A stretch of DNA of 64,000 nucleotides from Plotosus lineatus (lineage: Eukaryota > Chordata > Actinopteri > Siluriformes > Plotosidae): the NCBI GenBank assembly GCA_024760905.1, contig CM045733.1, forward strand, positions 24,469,501 to 24,533,500. The letters are read 5' to 3'. The notes beneath the pieces are model-generated. The model searched no databases, was not told the DNA's origin, and saw nothing but the letters and a program-made list of their open reading frames with translations. The translations under genes were made by a program, and so were the position numbers. Of the stretch, positions 29,831 through 42,300 are shown piece after piece. The stretch's first letter is position 1; the number at the start of each line of letters is the position of its first letter.

Positions 29831-32033
29831 GTGTAGCCATGATGGGGGGGAGCACAAACCAGTATCTCTCCCTCACGCCGCTCCTAAGCCTGGATAAATG
29901 CAGAGGGTTGCGTCAGGAAGGGCATCCGGCGTAAAGCAAATGCCAAATAAATAAAAAAATGCGAGTCAAAACAAAGAATGTCATACCGTATCGGTCAAGG
30001 CCCGGGTTAACAACGATCGCCATCAGTGCTGTTAACCAACAGGGTGCTGGTGGAAATTGGACTACTGTTGGTCGAAGAAGGATAGGTGGGAGGCGTGTTC
30101 GTAGGCAGAGAGAGAAGAGGCAAGGCATGAGTCTAGGACTGAGAGTAGGGACTTTGAATGTTGGAACTATGACAGGAAAAGGTAGAGAGCTGGCTGACAT
30201 GATGCAGAGGACGAAGGTGGACGTACTGTGTGTTCAGGACACCAGGTGGAAAGGTAGCAAGGCTCGAAGCTTAGCAGGGTTTGACCTGTTTTTTCATTGT
30301 GTGGATGGGAAGAGAAATGGAGTAGGAGTCATCTTGAAGGAGGAGTTTGTCAGGAATGTTCTTGAAGTGAAAAGAGTGTCAGACAGAGTAATGAGTCTCA
30401 AGTTAGAAATTGAAGGCGTGGTGTTCAATGTTGTTGGTGCTTATGCCCCACAGGCAGGATGTGAGGTAGAAGAGAAGGAGAGATTCTGGAGGGAGTTAGA
30501 TGAAGTGATGCAGAGTACCCCCAGAGGTGAAAGAGTGGTCATTGGAGCAGACTTCAATGGACATGTTGGTGCAGGCAACTGAAGGGACGAGGAAGTGATG
30601 GGCAGGTTTGGTATCCAGGACAGGAACGCAGAAGGACCGATGTTGGTAGATTTTGCAGAAAGGATGGAAAGGCTGTGGTGAATACTTTCTTCCAGAAGAG
30701 ACAGGAGCATAGGGTGACTTATAAAAGCAGAGGTAGGAGCACACAGGTAGACTACATCTTGTGCAGGCGATGTAATTTGAAGGAAGTCAGTGACTGCAAA
30801 GTAGTAGCGGGTGAGAGTGGTGTCAAACAGCATAGGATGGAGGTGTGCAGGATGACGCTGATGGTGAGGAAGGTGAAGAAGGCAAAGGCAGAGCAGAAGA
30901 CAAAGTGGTGGAAGCTGAAAAAAGAAGAGTGTCGGGTTATCTTCAAGGAGGAGTTGAAACAGGCTTTGGGTGGTCAGGAAGTGTTTCCAGATGACTGGAC
31001 AACTACAGCTAATGTGATCAGGGAGACAGGTAGGAGAATACTTGGTGTGTCATCTGGAAAGAGAGTAGATAAGGAGACTTGGTGGTGGAATGAGGAAGTG
31101 CAGGGGTGTGTACAAAAGAAGAGGTTAGAGAAGAAGAAGTGGGACATTGAGAGGACCGAAGAGAGTAAACAGGAGTACAGGGAGACACAGCGATGGGAAG
31201 GACGTGCAGCAAGTTAGAGTGATAAAGCACAGAGAGGGAAATGTATTGACTGATGACAGAAGTGTGCTGGGAAGATGAAAAGAGTAATTTGAATAGCTGA
31301 TGAATGAGGAAAATGAGAGAGAAAAAAGAGAAGAAGAGGTGACCGTTGAGGACCAGGAAGTAGCACAGATTAGAAAGGGTGAGGTGAGGAGGGCATTGAA
31401 GAGGATGAAGAATGGAAAGGCAGTTGGTCCTGATGACATACCTGTGGAGGTATGGAAGTGTCTAGGAGAGGTAGCAGAAGATTTCCTGACAAGAACATTC
31501 AACAAGGTCTTTGAGAGTGAGAGGATGCCAGAGGAATGGAGGAGAAGTGTGCTGGTGCCCATTTTTAAGAACAAGGGAGATGTGCAGAGTTGCGGCAACT
31601 ACAGAGGGATAAAGTTGATGAGCCATACGATGAAGTTATGGAAAGAATAGTGGAAGCTAGACTAAGGGCAGAGGTCAGCATTTGTAAACAACAGTTTGGT
31701 TTCATGCCAAGAAAGAGCACCGCAGATGCAGTGTCTGCCTTGAGGATGTTAATAGAGAAGTACAGAGAAGGTCAGACGGAGCTGCATTGTGCCTTTGTGG
31801 ATCTGGAGAAAGCATATGACAGGGTGCCGAGAGAGGAACTGTGGTATTGCATGAGGAAGTCTGGAGTGGCAGGAAGTGAGGAAGACCAAAGAGACGATTC
31901 ATGGATGTGGTGAAGGAAGACATGAAGGCAGTTGGTGTAAGAGAAGAAAATGCAAAGGATAGGGTGAGATGGAGGCAGATGATTCGCTGTGGCGACCTCT
32001 GAAGGGAAAAGCCGAAAGGAAAAGAAGAAGAAG
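29831..32033 (+). mobile_element. RTE-type LINE, copy 2, internally deleted
   Basis: Flanked by the perfect 12-bp duplication ATTTTTTACTCA (29819-29830 and 32034-32045). It keeps the 5' region and endonuclease ([31 protein letters not shown]) and part of RT, then jumps near 31880 from GVAG straight to the last C-terminal codons. 3' end GAAGGGAAAAGCCGAAAGGA then AAAGAAGAAGAA. Frames broken at 30582 and elsewhere. Confidence 0.85.
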
Positions 32034-32045
32034 ATTTTTTACTCA

Positions 32046-32449
32046 TGACAATGGCATGAGTTCCCAGTGGACATACGAGCAGCTCAATATGACTGTAAGA
32101 GAATTACCTTAACTGAACAAAATTTTATTTTAAAAGTTTATTTGTGAATCAAAATCTTTAGTGGATGCCTGGGAGATAACATCACATCAAAATATCTACA
32201 TTTGGTGAACACACCTTTTGAAATAATTCAAATACTTCCTAGTTTACACCTTTTTGATGCTCAATTTTGTGACAAGAGAAAGCCCTCATTTTTTGCACAT
32301 CCTGCTGAGCCTCTGCTGAGGTCTCCACAGGTCCAATAACATGTATCGGAACAAAAGTGCACCATAATCAACCATGGAATCTGTATGTGCACAGCAAAAT
32401 TGGTAAATAAGCACCAGACCTTAAACAGGATCGATTATATGTAACTTTT
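32046..32449. other. intergenic, nothing recognised
   Basis: No coding signal or repeat termini seen between the RTE copy and SINE S2. Confidence 0.5.
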
Positions 32450-32760
32450 CCTGTCTGTCTTCCTTTCGGCTTTTTCCCTTTTACTCGGGAGTCGCCACAG
32501 CGAATCGTCTGATTGGCACGTTTGATTTGGCAGAGGTTTTTACGTCGGATGCCCTTCCTGTCACAACCCTTTTTTTTTTTTTTTTTTTTAGCAAGGGATA
32601 GAAACACGCTGACGACTTTACAGCTACTCTTTACGAAAGTCAGCAATGGTTCTTTTACATGCCTCTCACCATAGACAGTGAGAGACATGGCCCGCCTTTG
32701 ATAACCCAGTTAGCTGCACTGGGAGGACAGTGACAACCTTGTGGAGAGTGGGACTCCTAT
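32450..32760 (-). mobile_element. SINE with RTE-type 3' tail, copy S2
   Basis: Same layout as S1: tail GTGGCGACTCCCGAGTAAAA then GGGAAAAAGCCGAAAGGAAG in reverse at 32455-32505, and body GGGTTATCAAAGGCGGGCCA. A run of T at 32571-32590 sits mid-element. Confidence 0.7.
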
Positions 32761-33554
32761 CCATGTTAAATAGTGTATCTTGTGCTCCCACTCATCACTG
32801 ATGCATTTGCATTTATTTATTTTGATAATAAAGAAAAGTTGAACATGTCAGACACTATCAATTGGCACACTATAACTAATTATATAATTATTATCTAAAG
32901 CTATTATTACTGAATAGAAGGCTATTCATTGTGTCCATGTGACATACTGACTGGTTGAGTCATCCTACTGACAATTTGTTAATGTGCTTGTCCAAGTAAT
33001 ATTATCCTGCCATTATATCTACCATGATTAAATGCATATTCACCGAATGCATGAAGAAATGGGAGAAACTATTTTTTCTAAATACAGTTGTACCTCACCT
33101 TACGAAAATAATCAGTTGCAGAAGTGGTTTCGTAACCTGGATTTTTTCGAAGTTGAACTGCATTTTACATGTAAAACACGTGATTCGTTCCAAGGCACCC
33201 AATACTACCCCTAAACCCTATAAAAATGATAAAAGTACACCTTTTTTTAAGGCCTCCTTCTGCTTCAATATCGTACCGATGGTAGACGGGTTTGGCCATA
33301 TTCATTTGCAATATCACTTAACCGCATGCCATGAGCTCGATTCTTCTTTTCACTCACACCGGGAATCACATGTGTGTGCGCATGCGCGCACGCTTGTCTG
33401 TGCACCTGTGTTGACCATGTCTTCTTAGCAGAGTTATAATCTTACAAATGTTTATGCAAGGATAAAAGCCTGAGCCAAAAAATAACGCTGCAATGAGCAC
33501 ACTCGAAAAACTCCCAAACAGTAACTCTGTCCTTTACACGAAAAGCATCATGGG

Positions 33555-33735
33555 TATTATGGAGTTGCAGCTCCATAATAGCCAATGGGAGGGCGCTGCA
33601 TCATCCCTCCTAGCCAATGGGAGGCCAGCGGGGCTGGATGTTGGGAGATAGCCAATGGGAGGCCAGTGGGGTGGGATGTTGGGAGATAGCCAGTGGGAGG
33701 CCAGCGGGGCAGGAAGTTGGGAGATAGTCAATGGG
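33555..33735. repeat. tandem repeat, about 45-bp unit, in element C
   Basis: Units with AGCCAATGGGAGGCCAGCGG and GGGATGTTGGGAGAT occur three to four times in a row within C copy 2. Element C copy 1 has about two units near 8770-8840, and element D one near 24200. Confidence 0.75.
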
Positions 33736-33877
33736 AGAGCAATTCATGCATTGTTTGAATTTTTGAAATGGTGCTTTCATAATGTGAACTTGTTTCGTAT
33801 CCAGAAACAAAAATTTTTGGAAAATGCATTTCGTAACCTGGATTTTTCATTTGTTGGGACTTTCGTAAGGTGAGGTA

Positions 33878-35166
33878 CAGTAGGCCCTTGACTATTCGCG
33901 TTTTTTCACCCACTGTTTGAGTATTTGCTGACTGCCGAGCAACCGGCATGTGATTCAAATTCAGCCAATGGCTGCCCTCCTTTCTCCTGATTGGTTGAGC
34001 TGGTGTCCCACCCCTTTTTCCTTATTTGCGCACAAGTTGTCAATGAGCCTCATTTTTGTGTGTGTTTTAATTACCAGTTAAGCTTTATGATACCACTCAA
34101 ATGCTATGCGTCTTCTCTGGCTAAGCGATAGAAAACGCGGGATGTCTCTTCTGAAGAAATAAGACTTTCTCCTGAGAAAAGACTGTTTTCTCTGAACTGT
34201 TGTATTAAAATCTTTTTCAATTATTATTCCAGTACAGGATCTAAGTTCATGTTAATGCATGAGATTTTATGTTCTGTAGCATGTTGAACAAACGATACCA
34301 AAAGGATAAACTATTACAGTACTCTTCATGTCCTTTTACATTGAAGTTGGAGTGACGTCTCTAAGATGGCGTTGCCCAGAGGGCGACGTTGCGGAGTTCT
34401 CAGAGTCAAATTGTTTGTTCATTTTAATTTGTTTTATTTGTTGTTTTGTTTGTCCATGTTTTGCTCTATGCTTGTCTACGACCGGTCGACTCTACTACAG
34501 CTATAAGATCGAAGTATCTTCGGGCATGTACAACTAAGCACACTCAACTAGGCTTGTTAGCCAGGATGCGCTAGCAGAGCTAATATGCTATTAGCAGAGC
34601 TAATATGCTATGGTAGGCAGCTCAATGCGAGCCGCATGTCAGCTAACAATAAGGGCTATGGGGCGGAACGGCGGGATGGGGCCGAACGACGACTCCGGTG
34701 ATTGGGATTGTAGGGGATGAAGGCTGTGTAACCGACTGGAGCAATCGCCTTATCGGGTGTACAGAACATAAAATCTCACGCACAAACATTCTAAGAATTA
34801 ACTTGGGTACTGTCCTGGAATAATAATTGAAAAAGACTTTAAAACGAGTGCTTTACAACAGTATATGGTGTATAATGTTTATATTTTATCATCAATAAAA
34901 ACAAGAGTAAAAATTGAAAAGTTTTTCTTAATCATTACTATATTTTACTACATTAACACTGTATTAATGAGTAAGACTGTCTATAGAATGTGTTTAAGAA
35001 GCATATTTTAGCGCATATAATGGATACATAGTATTTTACTTCCGGCTGCTCATTCGCGCATGTGACGTGATACATGGGGTTTTACTTCCGGGTGCAGAAC
35101 TTGCGGATTATCTTGATTCGCGGTAGGGCTCGGAACCGAACCCCCGCGAATGTCAAGGGCCTACTG
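33878..35166. mobile_element. Tigger-like element B, copy 2, nested in C
   Basis: Ends CAGTAGGCCCTTGACTATTC and AATGTCAAGGGCCTACTG, TA on both sides. The internal part (AAGATGGCGTTGCCCAGAGG) matches B copy 1. No transposase. Confidence 0.8.
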
Positions 35167-35185
35167 TACCACTATATACAGAAAA

Positions 35186-35440
35186 TAGGGCAGTGATGGC
35201 CTGGTTCTAAGGTGCTGGATCAGTGATCCCAAGGTTGGGGGTTCAAGCCCCACTCTCAACGGGTTGTCACTGCCCCCCCTCTTTTGACAAGAGTAGCTGC
35301 AAAGCCATCAGCATGTTTCCGCCCTGCGATGGTTTGGCGAGCTGTCCAGGCTGTACTCTGTACTCGCCCGGAATCGGCTGGGATGGGCGCTAGCCTCCCT
35401 GCGACCCTAATTATGATTAAGCGGTTACAGAAAATGAACG
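35186..35440 (+). mobile_element. tRNA-headed SINE, alternative tail, copy S4
   Basis: Head TGGCCTGGTTCTAAGGTGCT (A box-like) and GGGGGTTCAAGCCCCACT (B box). Ends ACCCTAATTATGATTAAGCG then GTTACAGAAAATGAA, not the RTE-type tail. Lies upstream of the transporter start. Confidence 0.7.
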
Positions 35441-35732
35441 ATGACCGATCTGTAATTTGCCACACACCTTAAAAATGATGTATGAGTGTGGTGATCCCAT
35501 AAAGTTTTGTCATTGCTCTACAGTGAAATCCTGTACAATTTGGATGTTTTAGGTCATGTTTATCACAAGCGTGTTCCCACAGTGAAACCCTCTGAGTTGT
35601 TTTGAAGTCGTAAAAACAATCTAGAGTGTGTCAGTATGGGGGGGGGAGTGGTATTTTAGTGGGAGGTATCAGGTCAGATGAGATTGGATTACACACTGAA
35701 ACTGTCTGTAGTAACAACCGGACTGTGGACTG

Positions 35733-35742
35733 CATGTTGTGA
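35733..35742 (+). promoter_or_regulatory. minimal upstream ORF before the transporter start
   Basis: ATG TTG TGA at about 35734-35742 lies ten bases upstream of the chosen start codon. If transcribed in the 5' UTR, such a two-codon uORF could lower initiation at the main ATG. The 5' end of the transcript is unknown, so this is a possibility only. No clear TATA box or CpG island is seen nearby. Confidence 0.3.
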
Positions 35743-35751
35743 TTCAGTCAA

Positions 35752-35758
35752 ATGGAGG
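35752..35758 (+). CDS. slc6a13: transporter exon 1 coding part (7 nt, start codon)
   Basis: ATGGAGG followed by a perfect donor GTAAGT at 35759. Joining to 36414 gives [13 protein letters not shown] in frame with the rest. The start choice rests on this phase-1 join, the strong donor and the lack of a better ATG: the in-frame ATG at 36371 lies before the acceptor at 36412-36413. The +4 G fits Kozak; -3 is C. Confidence 0.75.
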
Positions 35759-38700
35759 GTAAGTTGTGGAGACGCACAAATCTAACTCTAAAGATTTAAC
35801 TCAAACCTAATGTTTTTTTAGTCATGCCTGATATTGTGAGTAATTTCTTTTTTAAAATGTGGATGTACTTATTCTGGGTGGCATGGTGGCGTAGTGGTTA
35901 GCACGTCCGCCTCACAGCAAGAAGGTCCTGGGTTGGATTCCCAGCTTGGATGTTTCTGTGGGGAGTTTGCATGTTCTCCCCGTGTTTGTGTGGGTTTCCT
36001 CCCACAGTCCAAAAACATGCACAGTAGGTTTCAAATCGCCTGGTGAGCTTTCCGGGGTGTGCCCCGCCATTACCTGGAGTTAGCTGAGATGGGTCGCAGC
36101 CTCCCCACAACCGTAATTAAGATTAAGCAGTTCAGAAAATGAATGAATGAACTTTTTCTATTCACAAGCCATAACTGTATGATTCTTGAAAGTTATTTAT
36201 GTATTTGTTTATTTACTGAATTTCTTCTTATGCTGAATTATTAGAAAAAAATGTTGGACACTTGTTTTACTGTGAACCTTTATTTTATTTTATTTTTTTA
36301 TTTTTATTTTTTTAAACTGTGTAAGGTATTTTCAATTTAATGATAGCTTTCACTTTTTGACTCATTAATGAGATGTTTACTGGCAAAATATGATAATTTT
36401 GAATGCTTTCAAGATATAGTCAACCCAAGTTGCACTGCTGGAGGCAGTTGTGAAGCGAACGTTGAGCAGAACATCCAAGAAAGAGGCCAATGGAGCAACA
36501 AGTTGGAATTTGTGTTATCTGTAGCTGGTTCCATCATTGGTCTCGGCAACATGTGGAGATTCCCATACTTGTGCTACAAGAATGGAGGAGGTGAGGTTTT
36601 TTGCTTGCTTGTTTTCTTTTTTCTCAGAAACCTGAGATTGACCGCTGTGTAAATGAGACATGCCCTTTTGTGAACAATGCTACTGTAGGTTCTTACTGGG
36701 CACTAAAGAAATATAAAAAAGTAAAAAAAAAAAGTTCATAACAGTTTTGGTTGTTAACAATAACGTTAATATTAGCATAAAAAATTCCTCATTTGTGCTT
36801 CTGAAGAGTTTTTAAAACACACTTGTTTGAGTTCTCACCACTGTTTACTCTTGGCGGCTGTCAGAACTGACTGTTTTGGGGTCTTTGAAATTCGACCACC
36901 CTTGCACAGCCAGTTTCTCAATCTACATCACTACTAAATGCATGCTTACCCTCCCCCATAGGAGACTGCTTGGTTTTGTACATTCAGGAAAGTTTTTCTG
37001 GTCACAACAGTTGTGGATTCATTGTTAAATTTTCTTTTCAGTTTAAACCATTTTGAAATTCTCTTTTTCACGGCATTCTCTACAAGCTCTTAATATTCAT
37101 ATCTCTTAATATTAATAATTCAGGATATTTGTAGTGTATGAAATATTCCTATCTGGTTTCAGCAACATGTTCTCCCTGTGCTGTGTGGGTTTCCTCTGGG
37201 TGCTCTGGTTTCCTCCCATAGTACAAAAACATGCACATTAAGCCAATTGGCTACTCCTAATTGCTCCGTGTGTGTGTGTGTTTCTTGAGCTGTTTGCGGT
37301 TACTCTGCCATCTGTCAGAGCTTCTGCTTCAGCCGTGTGTGTGTGTGTGTGCGTGTGGGAGTGTGTGTGTGTTTCTTGAGCTGTTTGCGGTTACTCTGCC
37401 ATCTGTCAGAGCTTCTGCTTCAGCCTTCTCAAAACCCGAGTAGGTTAAGTTGGATTGGTGAATGAATGGTTCCTGCAATCTTTTTCTGATTCAAGTCACA
37501 GATGTGACATTTTCCTCATCCCTAAGGAAGATGTGTAGGAGAAACTGCATAAATATGTGTTCTGCTGCTGCCGCATTATTGACTGACTGATTAATTGCAT
37601 GTTGCCATATTGTTTATTTAAATATTTTCTGATCCTCTTAAAAAACTGCAGGTGCCTTTCTAATCCCATACCTGATCTGCGTGTTCATGTGGGGGATCCC
37701 GGTGTTCACCTTGGAGGCAGCTTTAGGCCAATACACTAGTGAAGGAGGCATCACTTGCTGGAGAAAGATTAGCCCTCTCTTTGAGGGTAAAACATTTTAT
37801 CTGTTCTTTTTGCACGTAACAACATATCAAACTCACCCCTGCCTTACAGAATCAAATGTTCTTTTTATTTTTTAATGATATGCTGGTTATTTCCTCTCTC
37901 CCAATGTTCTGTACAGGTCTGGGATATGGCACACAGGTCATTTTAGCCTTTGATTGTTTCTACTATATCATTGTTCTGGCGTGGGCAATCTTTTACTTCT
38001 ACTCTTCATTTTCCTCTGAAATGCCATGGTCCTCATGTCAAAATGTGTGGAATCTTGGTGAGTGTCTATTAAACAGCAATACAGGGATCCCTCACTTTTC
38101 AAGGTTAATTGGGACCGAGATCCCATGCGACCATCGAATTCCACGAAGTATGATCAACCCCCCCCTGACTGATGTATACGTACATGTATATGTGTATATA
38201 ATATCAATAAATACATGTTCAACGCTATAAATGCTTACAATAACAATTAAACATTAAAAAATAATGCATAAGATGTAAATAAGATATAAATACACGTATA
38301 TACAGACGTGCGCGCACACAGATGCACGTGCACACACTAAGATGTGCACCTCACATAAAAATGTACGTAGTTTTGATGGGAGGTTTTGGGTTGTTTTTTG
38401 TTTATTTAGGGTTTGTTTTTGGGGTTTTTTTTTGCATAATTGGCCTTGTTTGCAGCATTTTCCTTATTTTTCCCCTATTCTTCCTTATTTTTTTAAATTC
38501 GATTAATATTTACATAAAAAAACACTATGCACTGAAGCATTGGAGTACGAAGTAGCGAGGGATCCCTGTAACTATTAGGCATTTTTAGAGCTGGTAATTA
38601 CAGTGCATGGTATGCTGGGTAATCGTTTGTTGTGCTTTTTTTTTGTTTGCACAAGACACTTGTGTGGAGTTCCATAAGAAGAATGATTCAGTGAACTTCA

Positions 38701-39299
38701 CAGTGCCTGCTAATGCTACATCTCCTGTTATCGAATTCTGGGAGTGAGTGCTCAAAAGTGGACGAGTTACTTTAATTTACTACAGAGAAGGAATAGTTTT
38801 CTTCTTTAACAATTTCAGAAATAAGGGAATAATAACATTTTTCCTGCTGTGACACTTTTTATGAGAAATATTATGGTGTTGGATCTGACACTACACTTAT
38901 GTAGAAAGGAAAATTATTTGAGGTCCATTCAGTCATTCAAGTGCTTTAACTTGGTCAGAGTTAATCATGCAAGACCGCAATGTACCATTAATGTTATTTC
39001 AGTTTGTCAGAGCACACAATAGACACAAACAAACACATTCAACACCTCATTTATATCTAGGGAAAGTTACTCAAGGGACTAAAAAGCTGTTGGAAGACTT
39101 CAGATATACAAGTTGTCAGAGAACATTTATTTCAGGTTCATCAAGGAAAATAAAAACATTTAAGTAGGCGGCATAATGGTGAGCCACTTCCACCTCGCAG
39201 CAGGAAGATCCTCAGTTCATGTCTCGTGACCCATGAGGGTTTTTTACTCCCACAGTCCAAAAACATGCACAGTAGGCTAATTGCCTGTTCCAAATTGTC

Positions 39300-39335
<36 letters not shown>

Positions 39336-42300
39336 TATGCATGTGTGAGTGTTGACCTTGCGATGACTAGTGTGTTGTCCGGGGTGTAACTTGCTCTCGT
39401 CCAGAGATGGCTGAGATGGGCGCTCGCCTTCCTGCGACCCTAATTAGGATTACGTGGCTTACGAAATAAATGAATGGATGAATATTCTCAAATAAACCTA
39501 GGTGTGAGTGTTTGTGCCTGTGCTGACACTCTGATCGTCTGGCAAGTTGCTCAGGGTGTACCTTGCCTTGACCATGAGTCACCTGGAATAGGATCCGGCC
39601 TCCCTGTGATCCCAATAAAGGCTAAAGCAATGCAACTTATTATTTATTTATTTATTTTAGCAGATACTTTTTTCCCCTGGCAGTGATGGTCAGTGGCAAG
39701 GTGCTGGCTTACTGATCGAAAGTTCGGGATTCAAACCTCACTGTTACAGGCTTGTCACTGCTGCTCCCAAGTGTAGTGAACTGGGTTATCAAAGGCCAGC
39801 CATGTCTTTCACTGGCTTTGACAAGAGGCTTGCAAAGGAACCATTGCCATTGTTCATAAGGAGGAGGCCACTGGGTTGTCGTCAGCATGTTTCTGGCCTG
39901 TGATGGCCTGGCAGGCAGTCCAGAGTGTCCTCTGCTCTTGCCCCATATTGGCTGGGATGGGCACCAGCCTCCCCGCAATCCTAATTAGGATTAAGTGGTG
40001 CAGAAAATGAACAAATAGTGAACTTTTTCTCCCAATATGCATAACTTATGATGAAGGAACACTAACACAGTGATGGCCTAAATCTACTTGCATTTCTTTT
40101 ATTTAACATAGCCTGTCAGTGTTAATTCATTTATTTAGTGTTTTTTGCAAACCAGCATATTTGTCTGTACGTCTGGGTGATAGTGAGACAGTGCAAATAA
40201 AATTATGTCTATTTGGTGTATGGAAACAGGAGAAGGGTGTTGAGACTGTCCTCAGGTATCGACCATATAGGTTCCCTAAATTGGGATCTGGCATTGTGTC
40301 TGCTGATAGCCTGGATCCTCTGCTACTTCTGTATCTGGAAAGGAGTGAAATCAACTGGAAAGGTTGGTCTTTTCAGCACTTGGGCAAAATATTAAAATTA
40401 TGTTTCATATTGTGTTTTGGTAGCACCTTGGTCTTCATGGTGCTGTTTGTTCAGGTTTATTTATTTTCTAACAAACTCTGACTTTCCAGGAATGAGGTTA
40501 TTTGTATTGAAATCACATGACACTGTAAAATATTTGCCTGGGACCAGTATATAGGTTTCCCATAATCTCCCCTTGTTCGAGGGGTTTCCACCAGACTTCC
40601 AGGTTTCCTCCATCCAGCTAAAACAATAGAATACATATGATGATATGAAATTGCCCACAGATGTGAACATTTGTGTGTTGTCCCTCGGATTGACTTGCAT
40701 GTCCTATAGGATGTACAGCAGGGGTGTCAAACTCATTCCACAAAGTTCCGCGTGGCTGCAGGTTTTTGTTCCAACCGAGCAGCAGCGCACACTACCTGAA
40801 GACTCAAGTCAGTTGATTAAATGGTGTGCTGCTGCTTGGTTGCTGAACTACACTCCCAATGTTCCTGAATAGTGCTTTGTTCTCGGGATCTTAACCTGGA
40901 TAAAGTAGCTACTGAAAAAGAAAGCATTTTTAGAACAAACAATTTACCAAAGAAGAAGAATTTGAGCATCTACCCAGTTGAATTATTAGAGTATTTCCAG
41001 CCTTAATGTGTTTTTCATGCAGAATACTACCCATGTCCTTTATTTGGTCAATTCCCTTTATCACTTAATTTTCTAGGATTTGAGGATGTTAAATTGATTG
41101 TACTAATTAGTTATATTAATTTGTCTTTTTTGGCAGGTAGTGTATTTTACTGCTACATTCCCCTACTTCATGCTCTTGGCGCTTCTCATTCGGGGTCTCA
41201 CCTTGCCAGGGGCCAGCAGAGGCATCCGGTTTTATCTGTACCCTGACCTTGGACGTTTAGCAGATCCACAGGTACAACCTAGTCATGCCTTTTTCTACCA
41301 ATAGGCAATGGTTAATTGTAGCTTTATTTGCATAGCAAGGAAGAGTGAGTCAGGAGCAAAGCAAGAGCAAATGCAATTGAGAATTCTCTGGCTTTATATA
41401 GACATGTCCATATAGACATATTATATAGACATGTCAATGCAGCCGTGAGGGAGGAGCCAGTGTCTCTCCCTCACGTCGGTCCCAAGCCCGGATAAATGCA
41501 GAGGGTTGCGTCAGGAAGGGCTTCTTCTTCTTCTTCTTTTCCTTTCGGCTTTTCCCTTCAGGGGTCGCCACAGCGAATCATCTGCCTCCATCTCACCCTA
41601 TCCTTTGCATCTTCTTCCCTTACACCAACGACCTTCATGTCCTCCTTCACCACATCCATGAATTGTCTCTTTGGGCTTCCTCTAGGCCTTCTGCCTGGGA
41701 GTTCCAGCCTCAGCATCCTATTACCAATATACTCACTATCCCTCCTCTGTACATGTCCAAACCATCTCAATCTAGCCTCTCTGACTTTGTCTCCAAAACG
41801 TCTTACATGTGCTGTCCCTCTGATGTGCTCATTCCTAATCCTATCCATCCTCGTTACTCCCAAAGAGAACCTCAACATTTTCATCTCTGCTACCTCCAGC
41901 TCTGCCTCCTGTCTTTTCCCCAGGGCCACTGTTTCTAAACCATACAACATCGCTGGCCTCAACACCGTCTTGTACACTTTTCCTTTCATTCTTGCCGATA
42001 CCCTCCTATCACACATCACACCGGACACTTTTCTCCAACCATTCCAACCTGCCTGCACACGCTTCTTCACCTCTTTTCCACACTCTCTATTGCTCTGGAT
42101 TGTTGAGCCTAAATACTTAAAATCCTCCACCTTTCTTATCTCTGCGTCAGGAAGGGCATCCGGCGTAAAACAAATGTCAAATAAAAAATGCGAGTTACAA
42201 CAAAGAATGCCATACCGGATCGGTCGAGGCCTGGGTTAACAACGACCGCCATCAGTGCTGTTAACCAACAGGGTGCTGGTGGAAATTGTACTACGGTTGG

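Larger units (their letters stand above)
33085..35174. mobile_element. Tigger-like element C, copy 2, hosting element B
   Basis: Left end CAGTTGTACCTCACCTTACG. The right end TTTCGTAAGGTGAGGTA is cut at its TA by element B and continues as CCACTA after 35168. Internal remnants match C copy 1 in reverse (about 33240-33420). Its right terminal repeat was itself the target of the second insertion. Confidence 0.75.

Noticed and set aside
35186..35270. Possible tRNA gene
   Set aside because: A and B box-like sequence is present, but it is the head of a SINE repeated several times in the window; no cloverleaf with paired acceptor stem was found.
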